Of a stretch of 64,000 nucleotides of DNA, positions 44,034 through 54,589 are shown piece by piece. Position 1 is the stretch's first letter; each line of letters opens with the position of its first letter. The DNA is taken from assembly GCA_030867875.1 (NCBI GenBank), contig JAOWCC010000772.1:1-64000 (forward strand), in the 5' to 3' direction. Made by a program: the position numbers and the translations under genes. Origin of the DNA: Actinernus sp. WN-2022 (Eukaryota > Cnidaria > Anthozoa > Actiniaria > Actinernidae). The notes under the pieces were generated by a model. It did not search any database and had not been told where the DNA came from. It saw nothing but the letters and a program-made list of their open reading frames with translations.

Positions 44034-44153
44034 GGGCCCAGTTGTTCAAAGCCCGATTAGTGCTAATCCAGGGTTAATTTCCATGACAACCAATAGGTTC
44101 TGTGCAGAGTTAATCCAGGATTAACACTAATCGGGCTTTGAACAACCCGGCCC
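44034..44153. mobile_element. 120-bp palindromic MITE
   Basis: GTTGTTCAAAGCCCGATTAG and TGCTAATCCAGGGTTAA on the left pair with TTAATCCAGGATTAACAC, TAATCGGGCTTTGAACAAC on the right; the outermost bases are GGGCCC and CGGCCC. The loop is about 30 bp. Confidence 0.78.
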
Positions 44154-44740
44154 AGACGTCTAAGACGTCTAGACGCATTAAACGTCTGACCGTTAAGTGC
44201 GACTGATATAAAAACGGGACGCATAAGTTTGGACTGCGACACATAAAATACCACGATTTTCTTAAAAAGAAACTGGGTACTATTCTCGGAAGAGGCTGGA
44301 TACTACCGGACGACTGGCGCGAAAAAATAGTGAATGATCGTGAATGTCACTGATAATGGCGGAGCCATCACTACAGTTTTGGAAGTCTTTTTCACAGAGT
44401 CTACGAGAACTGAGAGAAAAAAAAAGAATGAAAAAAATGAATGAAAAAAAATGAATGAAAAAAAATGTCTTCTAGAGAATATGGACCAGGATATGGAACT
44501 GGCGAAAACTCTTTTGTCTTGTGTGATGTGCCCGTAAGCCAAAATGCATGGCAAGAAGGAAACACAGATGAATGAAGTGATGGTGGAGAAATGGTTACCG
44601 CTTTCATAAATCGTTTTCCAATAAGCCCTGACTGGCTAAGTGCGTCTAGGTTTAGTGCGTCTCGTTTTTATACTACACCGCTTAGACGTCATAGACGGCT
44701 TAGACGTCTGTTAAGTGCATCGATCGGACGCACTTAGCAG

Positions 44741-46452
44741 GGCTTGGTATATAACGTGTTACAAGATACAATGATACAGAGATACCAAGATACGGTGATA
44801 CAGTGATACAGTGATACAGTGATACGGTGATACGGTGATACGGTGATACGGTGATACAGTGATACAGTGATACGGTGATACGAATGGGGGGAAAATACTT
44901 TCCTATAGAAATGTAGTTTTGGCTAACCTGAATTTCAGCCGTCTCCTCTGGTTCGTTCCTCCGAACCGGAGGAGACGGCTGAAATTCAAGCTAAGTTTTG
45001 GCAGCAATTTTTCACATACCAAAAACTGTTTAAAAAAAAGGAAGTTTTTAACCGGAAGTAAAAAGTTCTGTTTGATTGACAGCAGGTCAATTAACACATG
45101 ACATGTGCTCACTCGCCCGTAACGAAAGCTAGCATAAATTCATTTCATGTTTATTGAGAAACGTTTTTCCAGCCCCGATCCATGGGTTGTTGGCCTTATG
45201 TCTTCCAAAAAGCAAGCAGGGCTAAATGCTCCAGCAGGGCTAAGTTCCAGCAGGATGCCCTTAGCTTAGAAAGAAGCAAAACAAGGCCAAACAATGCATA
45301 CGACTACGAGCCTCACAAAACCCGACAAGTTCAGACAGAGTGCCGAGTGGTCCACATCTGAACATAAAGAAGAATTGATCTGATTGATAGGAACCAGCCA
45401 AGAGAAGATTTGTTTCCAAGAAAGCTTAGATGGAAACATAAAAAAACTCTGAATCGCTTGAAACCAACACCACGATTATATCTAGTCGGATTTATGTTTT
45501 CGCCTTTTCACCGAAAGCATGATAACCAAATCGACTAAGTTTGATATTCCCCTGCACGGTTTTGTAATACGATTCCTCCGAAATGCGACAAAGCAACCAT
45601 AAAATATTTTTGGAGTTGGAGCTTCTGAAAGCCATCTCACTAGATCGGAGAAACGGTATCGTGTATCACTGTATCACTGTATCACCGTATCACCGTATCT
45701 TGGTATCTTGGTATCTCCGTATCATTGTATCTTGTAACACGTTATATACCAAGCCAGAAATGATTGGCCAAGAGCTCGCTAATTGTTGGAGAGGCGGGGC
45801 TTCAGATTCACGCACGACAGATGGCTAATTTTTTTGAAGTGCTATTTTCTACGCTTTCGATTTTCAACCAAAATAGAGTTTTAAAAAAGCTCCCACTCAA
45901 GAGGAATTTATTCTATTTGTGTGAAATTTTCACAAAAAGTCAATTGATATCGGAGCTGCAAAAGGTTGTCGGGGAATTGGGAAATTCTAAAAAGAGAGCT
46001 CGATTACATGGCTCCTGTTCATTCCAAGTATATTGGACCAGTGTTGTATATATACTTTTCAGATGAAGGCTTTTCTTAGCAATCCACTAACTTCGTCACT
46101 ACATCCACGAGTTCACCCATTGGGTGCCTATGTTTTAAAACAGATTTTGGTATGTGAAAAATTGCTGCCAAAACTTAGCTTGAATTTCAGCCGTCTCCTC
46201 CGGTTCGGAGGAACGAACCAGAGGAGACGGCTGAAATTCAGGTTAGCCAAAACTACATTTCTATGGGAAAGTATTTTTCCCCCATTCGTATCACCGTATC
46301 ACTGTATCACCGTATCACCGTATCACCGTATCACCGTATCACCGTATCACCGTATCACTGTATCACCGTATCACTGTATCACTGTATCACCGTATCACCG
46401 TATCTTGGTATCTCCGTATCATTGTATCTTGTAACACGTTATATACCAAGCC
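44741..46452. mobile_element. Mutator-like non-autonomous element, hairpin-bearing TIRs
   Basis: The ends GGCTTGGTATATAACG and CGTTATATACCAAGCC are perfectly inverted, with a perfect 9-bp duplication ACTTAGCAG (44732-44740, 46453-46461). TIRs of roughly 250 bp contain an 8-9 bp repeat (GATACGGT/GATACAGT) and a strong internal hairpin (AATTTCAGCCGTCTCCTC with GAGGAGACGGCTGAAATT, at 44929-44993 and 46174-46240). A third, internal copy of the right tip ends near 45753. The frame 45764-46066 (QNRVLKKLPLKRNLFYLC...) is unassigned. Confidence 0.82.
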
Positions 46453-47153
46453 ACTTAGCAGACGAAGATAAATTTAACTCCGTCTGTCTTATTTCCCGTT
46501 TTTACACTAGACGTCTTAGACGTCTGAGACGTCTAAGCGGTCTCCAGACGACTTAGACGTCTCTAGTATAAAAACGGCCATTACTTTTGGATGGGTTAAC
46601 ACCCCCAAGAGGTGGCACTTTGTATTTTTTATCACCCCCAAGAAGTGGCTCTTTGTATTTTGTTGCTTCTAGCTTATCCCCAAATCAGAATTTTGACTGC
46701 TTATTTCTTCCATTTTAAGTAATAAAATAGGCTTTGATTTTGTTTTTATCGATGAGCTTTCGTTCTACGAGAAACTGCAGTTCAAAACTTGCCGCAAGAG
46801 GTTTGCACTTGAATGGTTTTCCCGCGTTAACCACTGATTGGTTAAAATGCATCGGATGACGAACCGAGAACCAATCAGCCACAGGGCTGAAATTCTTTTG
46901 CCGCCCGCAGAGCTAGAGCGCGTGTATTCAAGAGGCCGATTTTCTATTTGGCCGCGTAGTTGATAATAATGGTGAATTCCTCACCACAATAACAACAGTC
47001 TCGGGCTCGGATTTTGAAAACGGACGAGCTCGAGCTCGGATTTTGAAATCTCAAAGTCTCGGGCTCGGATTTTGAAAACGCAGGTCTCGGCGTCTCGCAA
47101 AGTCTCAGATTTACCATTCACTGTGTTTGGTAAAAGCGCGTGTAAAGTGGAAC

Positions 47154-47642
47154 AAGGGCACCCAACGAAGTTTTCGGTTAAAAAGCTGTTCGGGAGAGTA
47201 AGTTGGCCTAAAACTTTCGGATTTGAAAAAATTGTCCCTAGAAATGTTTTTCTGAAATACTGGCTAGAAAATTTGTTTTCAATCCCTAGAAATTATAGAA
47301 GAAAAGGGAGACTAAAAGGTTTCCCCTAAAATATTCGTACGTCCCAATTTGTCTGATCAATAGAGTCAGATCCCTAAAAAAATCGTACCTCCACAAAACT
47401 TTGCAACATGAAGTTACTTGGGCTAGAAAATTCTTGTTATGTTCTAGACTACTAACAAATTCGTAGGCCGGGAATATTTTGCCATAGTATTTTCGGTTGA
47501 CGCGATTTCCACCTAGAAAATCCGAACAGCTCATAGCTTTCTAGAATACGTCAAAAGACATAGTAGGCGCCTTAAGATGGCTAGATAAGCTGCAGACAAC
47601 TGGTTTCAAACCAATTTCAAAAAGTACTCGTTGGGTGCCCTT
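47154..47642. mobile_element. AAGGGCACCCAACGA element, short copy
   Basis: AAGGGCACCCAACGA and TCGTTGGGTGCCCTT are inverted. The interior (AGTTTTCGGTTAAAAAGC, TTTCCCCTAAAATATTCGTA, TGACGCGATTTCCACCTAG) matches the 736-bp copy at 56203-56938 but lacks about 250 bp of it. Confidence 0.8.
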
Positions 47643-47787
47643 AATCGAAGTGTATTGGCATACTTGGAATTTCACACCGATTGAGTATCTTCCACTGTGA
47701 GATAATTATATCCATTTTAAAACGCTGACACTTTGCATAAGTCCTGTAAACACTAATAGAGCGGGAAAATATTATAATTCACAATTA

Positions 47788-48020
47788 GACCCGTAGCCTG
47801 AATGGGCTACGAGTCAATAGCCCATGAGGCGCAGCCGAATCTCGTAGCCCATGAGGGTGATAGGTCTAATTGTTCAGTTTAGTAGAAACTAACTAGTCGA
47901 ATAGTAGAAAATAATAGAAAGAAAAGTTGATTTTTTATTATTATTTCGTAAAAATGCGTGCGGTTTTTTTCTACCATGGGCTATCACAAATAGATCTAGA
48001 CCTATAGTAGGGTAGCCAAT
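47788..48020 (-). repeat. Dispersed MITE-like repeat (inverse of 32317-32590)
   Basis: GACCCGTAGCCTGAATGGGC, CGTAGCCCATGAGGG, GGTCTAATTGTT, ACTAACTAGTCG and TACCATGGGCTATCACAAAT match the 32.3 kb copy in reverse. Confidence 0.65.
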
Positions 48021-48307
48021 CATTCACAGGCACACATTAATGAAGTGTTATCCACTGCATTTTAACGAGTGTTGACAGGCTAAGCTCCTGGGGTATCGCG
48101 GCGTTGGGCACGTATACCGCAGCGGCCATAATATCATGTGATAACAAATGATCTGATAGCAATTGATAACAATTGATAATTAGAACAATCTGAGTGAGTA
48201 TCAATTTTTATCAATTGCTAATAACAATTGATAATCAATTAGTAAATTGATATCAATTTTATCAATTGGCTTTTGATTATCAGTTTCTATCAATTAACTA
48301 CGTCGGG

Positions 48308-48958
48308 TAAAGAAGCAATTAAAAGCCGGAAGCATTAACAGGCCCAAAATTGAAGTTACCACATCCACTCCTGCTCATTACATTGACCTCATTTCCACTT
48401 CACTGAATGACGATCACGACAACCGCTTACTTGTATCCCTCAGATCCTCCCAAACCGCCACCACCGAAGACACTCCACCATACGACCTTGACGACCATTC
48501 ATTGCTTGTTGTCGCTATACCTTTAACGACGCTCCCATGGCCCACTGCTACTACCAGCAACGTCGCATGCGCATATTCTGACACAGCCTCCAAGCCCTCT
48601 TCCTACATCAGTGCCAGTCATATACCAATACATCCATCTTCTACCGTGACTCAGCTCAATACGCTTAAATTTAAACTTCAGCGTATAAACAACATTTATA
48701 ATCAAATCAAATTACTGCAAAAGCGCCGCACTAATCTCTGTAAAGAAACTGCTTTCCTCAAAAACAAATCAAAAAGTAAAATTAGATTAAATACTCTGCC
48801 CTCTCAATAACTTAAAGCTGTATATCTAGCTTTTATTATTATCTTTATCATTCAACTGCTTTACATCGAATGTATATGTGTACATATTGATAAATAAAAA
48901 TTGAGTATAGCTAGTTCCTAAAATCTGTAAGACTCACTTATTCTGTAGTATCAACAGC
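48308..48958. other. C-rich sequence without a supported gene
   Basis: The plus strand is rich in C and A from 48350 to 48700. A 102-residue frame (48502-48810) with Thr/Ser-rich start and Lys-rich end has no recognisable domain; it could be remnant LINE 5' sequence, as a reverse transcriptase fragment follows. Confidence 0.35.
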
Positions 48959-50619
48959 TTGTTTCCATTGCACCAGTCAGCGTATCGCCAGTATCATAGT
49001 ACAGAGACCGTGTTGCTTAAAGTAAAGAACGACATTCTGATTAATATGAACAAGCAACGCAAGTTGCTGCTTGTTCTGTTCATTCGGCATGCAAGGCAAT
49101 CTTATCATGTCTCTCATCTTATCTATCAGGGAGATTTCAGCACATCGATTAATGGAATGTTTTCTAAAAGGTTTGATCTAGAGTGTGACGTACCTAATGG
49201 TTCATGCCTAGGTCCCTTGCTGTTTACAATATATACGAACGAGTTGTTCGAAATCGTCAAAGACCACCTGTACCAAATGTCCATTGCATGCCATGCAGAC
49301 GATATATACTCAGGTATACCTTTCCCGCTTCAGCCCCGCCCTATGACAAACAAACCAAACCACTGCCCTCGACAATATGGTGAATTGCATAAAAGATATT
49401 CACTATGTGACAAGCTAAAGTTTAATGATGATACGACTGAGTTCTTGATTATAGGTACGTCGCAGCAATTTGCAAAGGTGGATATTAGTAGTATACAAGT
49501 GGGCAACTTGGATATTTCTCCTGCTTCTGTCGCAAGAAACTTAGGCTCTTGTTTTGATTCCAAGTTGTCAATGGAAATGCACATTACAAAAACATGCAGT
49601 TCTTCGTTTTTTTACCTATATGACATCAGACGCATTAGAAAATATATTTCCAAGCATTGCACTGAGCCTCTGATCCACGCCGCATTTCAAGCCGGATCGA
49701 CTATTGTAATAGTATCTTATACGGCCTTCCGGATTGTCAGATTAACAAACTACCTAGCTTCCTCAGCAGGCATTTTTAATTTTCGAAGAAATCAGATTAT
49801 GGGCTCCCAATTCACGATATTTCCGCGGTCAGAGATGGCTGCGGAGGAGGCTACACAGAACCATTGTGCCACACCGCAGCAAAACGTCACGCGCATGCGT
49901 ATTTGCTATTTCTTGTCGGTGCGCGGCCGCCCCCAGTTTCCCGCGAAAACTGAAATGAAACAACAAGCACATACCGTGATTTTAAAATTTCTGCTTAAAA
50001 GTATCCATTTGTGAACTGTTTTGTCAAAAAATAAGAAAACTACTTAAAAGATAAGCCTAAGACTTTAACAGGTTGAAGTTTTCTTAATTTGTAATTCACT
50101 GTGAGTTTACTAAGTTATAAAATTATTTACTAAAAAAGTTAAAGCCCTCGGTAATTTGTATTTGATAGCAGAGCCTTCGTTCTTTTGGCCAGCGGAGCAT
50201 ACCGTTTTGCGGCGGTGTGCCCTTGTCCTAGATTAGTCTTCAATGAAAGTAACTTCTGTCATATGTCGGTAGTCTAGCCTCATGCACACTCAATAAAAGT
50301 GTGGGACCCTTTAGTTATGTAGTTGTAGTGCCATTTTATAATTATATGGTGTAATGTTTTTACTAGTTTTTAGGATGTTTTCGTCTTATGACTATTGTAA
50401 TGCGCATTTGAACATATACATTTAGTATATACTACACCAGTGAAAACCACTATTCGCGCGCACTGATTGGCTACTCAAACAGTGAATATGATTTCATATT
50501 CACCTCCGAGCGAAGCAGCGATCACCTCGCGCGAGTTTTTGTCCATTTGACAGAAAATAAAATAACTAATTGGTGCTGGCTATTCACCTGTAGTGTGGTA
50601 TATACTAAAACAAAGCGGC

Positions 50620-50650
<31 letters not shown>

Positions 50651-50720
50651 TGAGGTGAATAATTGTTAAATGGAATTTGCGCAATATTTTTTTTAAATTA
50701 TTATTAATATTATTATCACC
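48959..50720 (+). pseudogene. L2/CR1-like LINE fragment (reverse transcriptase and 3' tail)
   Basis: Reads HQSAYRQYHSTETVLLKVKN, FSTSINGMFSKRFDLECDVP, NGSCLGPLLFTIYTNELFEI, SIACHADDIYSG, DKLKFNDDTTEFLIIGTSQQ and LDISPASVARNLGSCFD. The motif-A segment (D..AAFDTVDH in the related copy at 55842-56162) is missing, and the catalytic YADD is HADD. The frame shifts near 49700, after which unrelated sequence (about 49755-50300) intervenes. The 3' tail returns near 50320-50415 and 50655-50720 (AATGGAATTTGCGCAATATT), split by a MITE at 50415-50650. Confidence 0.75.
50415..50650. mobile_element. Palindromic MITE inside the LINE 3' tail
   Basis: TATATACTACACCAGTGAA and ATTCACCTGTAGTG, TGGTATATAC are inverted around a loop with CACCTCCGAGCGAAGCAGC and GATCACCTCGCGCGAG. 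A second TTCACCGACACTGAGGTGAA hairpin follows. Limits approximate. Confidence 0.6.
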
Positions 50721-51479
50721 CTAGTGCTTATTATTTCCCTTAATTTTCTCCTCGACTTTTTACCAAATAGTACCTCTTGCCTCCTTGTACAGCCGCTTCC
50801 CGCTTTATTTATTATCCGTCTTATTATTAATTTATCCATTCCCGTATATTTATCATGAATTGTTTCTCCCCATGCTCCATTACATTTTCCAGTCTCTTGA
50901 CATTTTTAGATTTACTCTTTAATACCCTCGATCCTCATATGCAACCTTGCTTCTCCTTGTTTCCTTTTTCCCATAACCCAACCTCCTTAGACGTTTTCTA
51001 AACAACGTAATCGCACGATAGACTCGGTTTTCTTTGTTTGTTCACAGACTCTAATCTCCCTCATTAAACATGCAAGAGGGAAGATTAATTGGTTCTAATC
51101 TTCCCTCATTAAACACGCGAGATGGAAGATAAGTTCTAATCTTCCCTCATGTTTAGAGGACAACGTTCAGCGTAGGCTCAACAAGGAAGGTAAAGACATC
51201 AAGTGAGACCTGTCTTAAGCTGATCATTCGCCACGAACCATGTGGGATCAACTATTTCATTGTGCGCATGCTCAGTATGGACTCATATTGTTTATTATAA
51301 TTATCACACCATTGCGCCATGCATATTTTCCTAGCCTGTGTCTAGAGTACTGAATAGCATAGGTGTTTTCGTTTGGTATGTCATGTAAATGCCTGCCGAT
51401 ACGTGTCAACGGTAATTTATAAGAATAAACTAATTAAACACTAAACTTTTCGAAAATCAGTTCACTTCCTCGGCGATCA
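50721..51479. other. Pyrimidine-rich sequence and a short direct/inverted repeat
   Basis: 50725-51000 is C/T-rich on the plus strand. 51058-51160 contains three copies of CTAATCTTCCCTCATTAAAC or close variants, alternating with GAGGGAAGATTA/GATGGAAGATAAG. No gene. Confidence 0.45.
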
Positions 51480-51640
51480 TGCTATTACAAAGTGATCACA
51501 TGGCAATTCCCCTCCCGCGAGCCACGGGATGATTTGTAAAAGTCTCTCCGCAAAATCATCCATCGGCTCGCGGGGAAATTAAATTTAATCACTAATTACC
51601 CTCATGCCATGTGATTACTTATAATAAAAGTATGCTCATA
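51480..51640. mobile_element. Palindromic MITE (GTGATCACATGGCA ends)
   Basis: AAGTGATCACATGGCAATTC and CCCGCGAGCC..GGGATGATTTG on the left pair with CAAAATCATCC..GGCTCGCGGGG and ATGCCATGTGATTACTT on the right. A diverged relative lies at 19560-19700. Confidence 0.65.
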
Positions 51641-51805
51641 ATCTTCCTTTGTTGTCGAATTTCTTATATAACATAAACTTTCGGTTTTTATTAAACCCCT
51701 ATAAACGCTATTAGGATGATTTGATTCCTACTTAAATAAGCAAACTTATGATCAGGTTTAAAATAACTCAGGTACATTAAGGCCTGGGTCTCAATCTTTT
51801 CCAAA

Positions 51806-51850
51806 ATGGCTGCCATAAATCAAGAGGGGGTGGTCTATCTCTTCGTGCTT
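51806..51850 (+). CDS. Candidate first exon, low support
   Basis: AAAATGG context; reads MAAINQEGVVYLFVL and ends at donor GTAAGTTG in phase 0. The hydrophobic end could be the start of a signal peptide. No downstream exon confirmed; the 79-residue frame at 52267-52506 is a possible but unsupported continuation. Confidence 0.22.
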
Positions 51851-53150
51851 GTAAGTTGTTTTCATGGCACTTTGACAGATTCGATAAAGGAACGAAGCTA
51901 ACAATTTCTAGTGACAGTTTCTATGAAAACATATAATGTGACCTTTGAACTTTAACTTTAAGGAAATTTGAAAAAAGCCTCGGGGAGGAAGGTAGAGAGT
52001 TTTAATGTGGCGGGTATTTTTCTGTAATTCATTCAGGGTTAGTGCATACTTTCTTGGTCCAACTAGAACGGTTGGAAATTTTAAGAGGAAGGCCAATTAA
52101 GGTAAATGTGAAATTTGATACCCTCAAGTTTCAACGAATTTAACACACTTTTCCACGATGTCTAGTTGGGCTGAAAAACTACATGGTAAACTGCATTAGT
52201 TCCACCAGTTTTAATTCTGACCTTTGTGCGCTCTAATTTCCTCCCGAAGCCTTCTATCATATTTTCTTGAAAATGAAATCAAAGGTCACAGGGTCCGTCG
52301 CTATGGCAACGATCTTTGCCAGAACGTTAAAATGTGGACTCTACATGAGATATAGTGAACTCCATCTTATCGGGTACAACCAAACGAAAGTAGATCACCC
52401 ATTTACTTCTAAGGGTGTGGTCATTCTTGACCCAGGCCTTAATATACCCGAGAAGTACGTCTATGTACCCTTTGTAGCTCTAAACTTAACCCTTTGTATC
52501 ATCTAAATTTTATTTTAAATCTAAATAATTACAACACAATTCATTTACCTCTACCTTAATTTCTAAATAAACTGGATAAAAATGTAAACAAGCAACACAG
52601 ATCTTCCTCAACTTCACATTTAAACTCGTACTCATCAATATAAATACGTCATCTGCTATATATCTTCATTACCTTAACATTTACAAATTCACTAGATAAC
52701 TGATACCTATACTATGAATACAATAAAACTAAATCTCTGATATCCTTTCTAAAATAACAACCCATATTGACACTCTTAGCTTGCCTAAACACATCCTTAC
52801 TAACGTAAACTAATTCCATTCATTGCAATATATATCGCTCACTAAAATACATCTCTTCTCTCCCCAGCCTAATAAATTACGTAAATCCTCCATCGTACAC
52901 AATGCATCTTCCTTTAAAATATTAGTATATGATAAGTAATAAACGTGTTACCCTCTAAACCCTCTATTTTAACAGTATCCAGAGCCGTGTTAAATTCTAA
53001 AGTACTATTTATAATAGTTTTTGTAAACCTTGCTCCGCAATAAACACCTTAAACTCGTCTAACATCATCTTTTTCCCCGTTGCAATTCGGATATCTTGAA
53101 GCCTAACAAGTGCACCAACCATAACCGGTTACAATTGGTTTCCCTTTTAA
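51851..53150. other. Gene-poor stretch with strand-asymmetric composition
   Basis: Between about 52500 and 53050 the plus strand has very few G residues compared with C, A and T. No repeat or gene is visible. Confidence 0.4.
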
Positions 53151-53389
53151 AGTGCATATGAAGCGAAAATTAAGTTGATCTAATTTTAAAATGCTTTCGA
53201 AATGAGGAATAATAACATTTTCCGTTTGTCAACATCTCAACCTCGTTTCAGAGATATTCAGGTTTTTGTAATATGCAAATGTAGGATCTCTGAAACGAGA
53301 TGAGATGTTGACAAATGGAAAATGTCATTATTCCTCATTTCGAAAGCATTCTAAAATTTGCTCAATTTAATTTTCGCTTCATATGCACT
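53151..53389. mobile_element. TTAA-flanked near-perfect palindromic MITE
   Basis: The ends AGTGCATATGAAGCG and CGCTTCATATGCACT are flanked by TTAA (53147-53150, 53390-53393). The arms pair along nearly the whole 239 bp (ATGCTTTCGAAATGAGGAAT with ATTCCTCATTTCGAAAGCAT). Confidence 0.85.
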
Positions 53390-53665
53390 TTAACTGTATT
53401 TCCACACTTGCTGTGCAATTAGAGTGGTTTTACTTAACCCGTGAAACAAACATTAATAGTCAGTATCTAATAGTAATAGTCAAATAGAAACAAAATAAAA
53501 TAATAAATGTGGAGAGCGATAAGTTCAAGTATAAGCGTGATTACGGATCCTGTTGCTGTTTATTCCTGACTGGCCTCTCTTTCGGTAGCCAGTTATATAA
53601 GGAGAAAAATTGGCTCTGGGTCCAGAGGCACCATCCCCCGAGCCAATTGTTCGTGCCGATTTCTT

Positions 53666-53819
53666 GGCAATCCCTTTATGTAGGACGACACGAATTTTAC
53701 CAAAAATACAATAGAATATAACACAATACAATTCAATACAACAATAGAACGCAACACAATACAATACAATAGAATACAATTTGGTAGCAATTCGTGTCGT
53801 CCTACATGAAGGGATGGCC
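53666..53819. mobile_element. hAT-type MITE, TAGGACGACACGAATT family, copy 2
   Basis: The full ends GGCAATCCCTTTATG, TAGGACGACACGAATT and AATTCGTGTCGTCCTA, CATGAAGGGATGGCC are inverted. The 8-bp duplication GATTTCTT lies at 53658-53665 and 53820-53827. This copy defines the true limits of the family (see 6508-6650). Confidence 0.85.
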
Positions 53820-53875
53820 GATTTCTTTATAACGCACAGTGAACCGTTTACATGATGACACAAACTTTTCTCAGG

Positions 53876-54412
53876 GGAGGGTGACCCTGGGGGGCGAGGA
53901 ACTCTGTTCACATAGTAGGGTGACCCTGTGGGGCGAGGAACTCTGTTCACATAGTAGGGTGACCCTGGGATGCGAGGAACTCTGTTCACATAGTAGGGTG
54001 ACCCTGTGGGGCGAGGAACTCTGTTCACATAGTAGGGTGACCCTGGGGTGCGAGGAACTCTGTTCACATAGTAGGGTGACCCTGGGGTGCGAGGAACTCT
54101 GTTCACATAGTAGGGTGACCCTGGGGTGCGAGGAACTCTGTTCACATAGTAGGGTGACCCTGGGGTGCGAGGAACCCTGTTCACATAGTAGAGTGACCCT
54201 GGGGTGCGAGGAACTCTGTTCACATAGTAGAGTGACCCTGGGGTGCGAGGAACTCTGTTCACATAGTAGGGTGACCCTGGGGTGCGAGGAACTCTGTTCA
54301 CATAGTAGAGTGACCCTGGGGTGCGAGGAACCCTGTTCACATAGTAGGGTGACCCTGTGGGGCGAGGAACTCTGTTCACATAGTAGAGTGACCCTGGGGT
54401 GCGAGGAAACGT
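53876..54412. repeat. 39-bp minisatellite, about 14 copies
   Basis: Unit AGGGTGACCCTGGGGTGCG, AGGAACTCTGTTCACATAGT. Since 39 is 13 codons and no frame-breaking change has fixed, long open frames run on both strands (13-residue periods). I regard them as by-products: there is no start context, splice signal or domain around the array. Confidence 0.92.
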
Positions 54413-54480
54413 TTGCTCATAGAAACACTTTGGCTCGCCTAGCAAGCCGATATTACATGTACGTTCCCAGACTTGCTCAA
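54413..54480. repeat. Dispersed repeat related to 11568-11640
   Basis: CTCATAGAAACACTTTGGCTC, AGCCGATATTACATG and CCCAGACTTGCTCAAA. It abuts the minisatellite. Confidence 0.55.
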
Positions 54481-54589
54481 AGGACAAGAAAGTAAATTAG
54501 ATTTATCAAGCTTGTTAGATAGTAATTATTACTGCTACATCGTTCCTTTTATCTTATTTTACTCAGTGTCTTTCGTTAGTGTCCCCCAT

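Larger units (their letters stand above)
44016..46579. mobile_element. Foldback element with GGCCGTTTTTATACTA ends and GACGTCTAAGACGTC words
   Basis: GGCCGTTTTTATACTA on the left is matched by TAGTATAAAAACGGCC on the right. The flanks ATTACATT and ATTACTTT could be a diverged 8-bp duplication. Subterminal palindromes AGACGTCTAAGACGTC occur near both ends and near 44680. It contains the nested elements 44034-44153 and 44741-46452. Confidence 0.6.
42743..48307. mobile_element. 5.6 kb composite element with CAATTGATA-rich inverted ends
   Basis: The left end CCCGACGT continues into AGTTAATTGATA, TTGATTATCAATTG and CAATTGATAAAAATTGATA. The right end is the inverted counterpart (TATCAATTTTTATCAATTG ... 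TCAATTAACTACGTCGGG). TAAAGAA is duplicated directly outside (42736-42742, 48308-48314). Much of the interior consists of younger nested elements (44016-46579, 44741-46452, 47154-47642, 47788-48020). No transposase survives. Confidence 0.6.

Noticed and set aside
53525..54487. 320-residue minus-strand frame with 13-residue repeats
   Set aside because: 39-bp minisatellite; the complementary strand is equally open and there is no start context or splice evidence.
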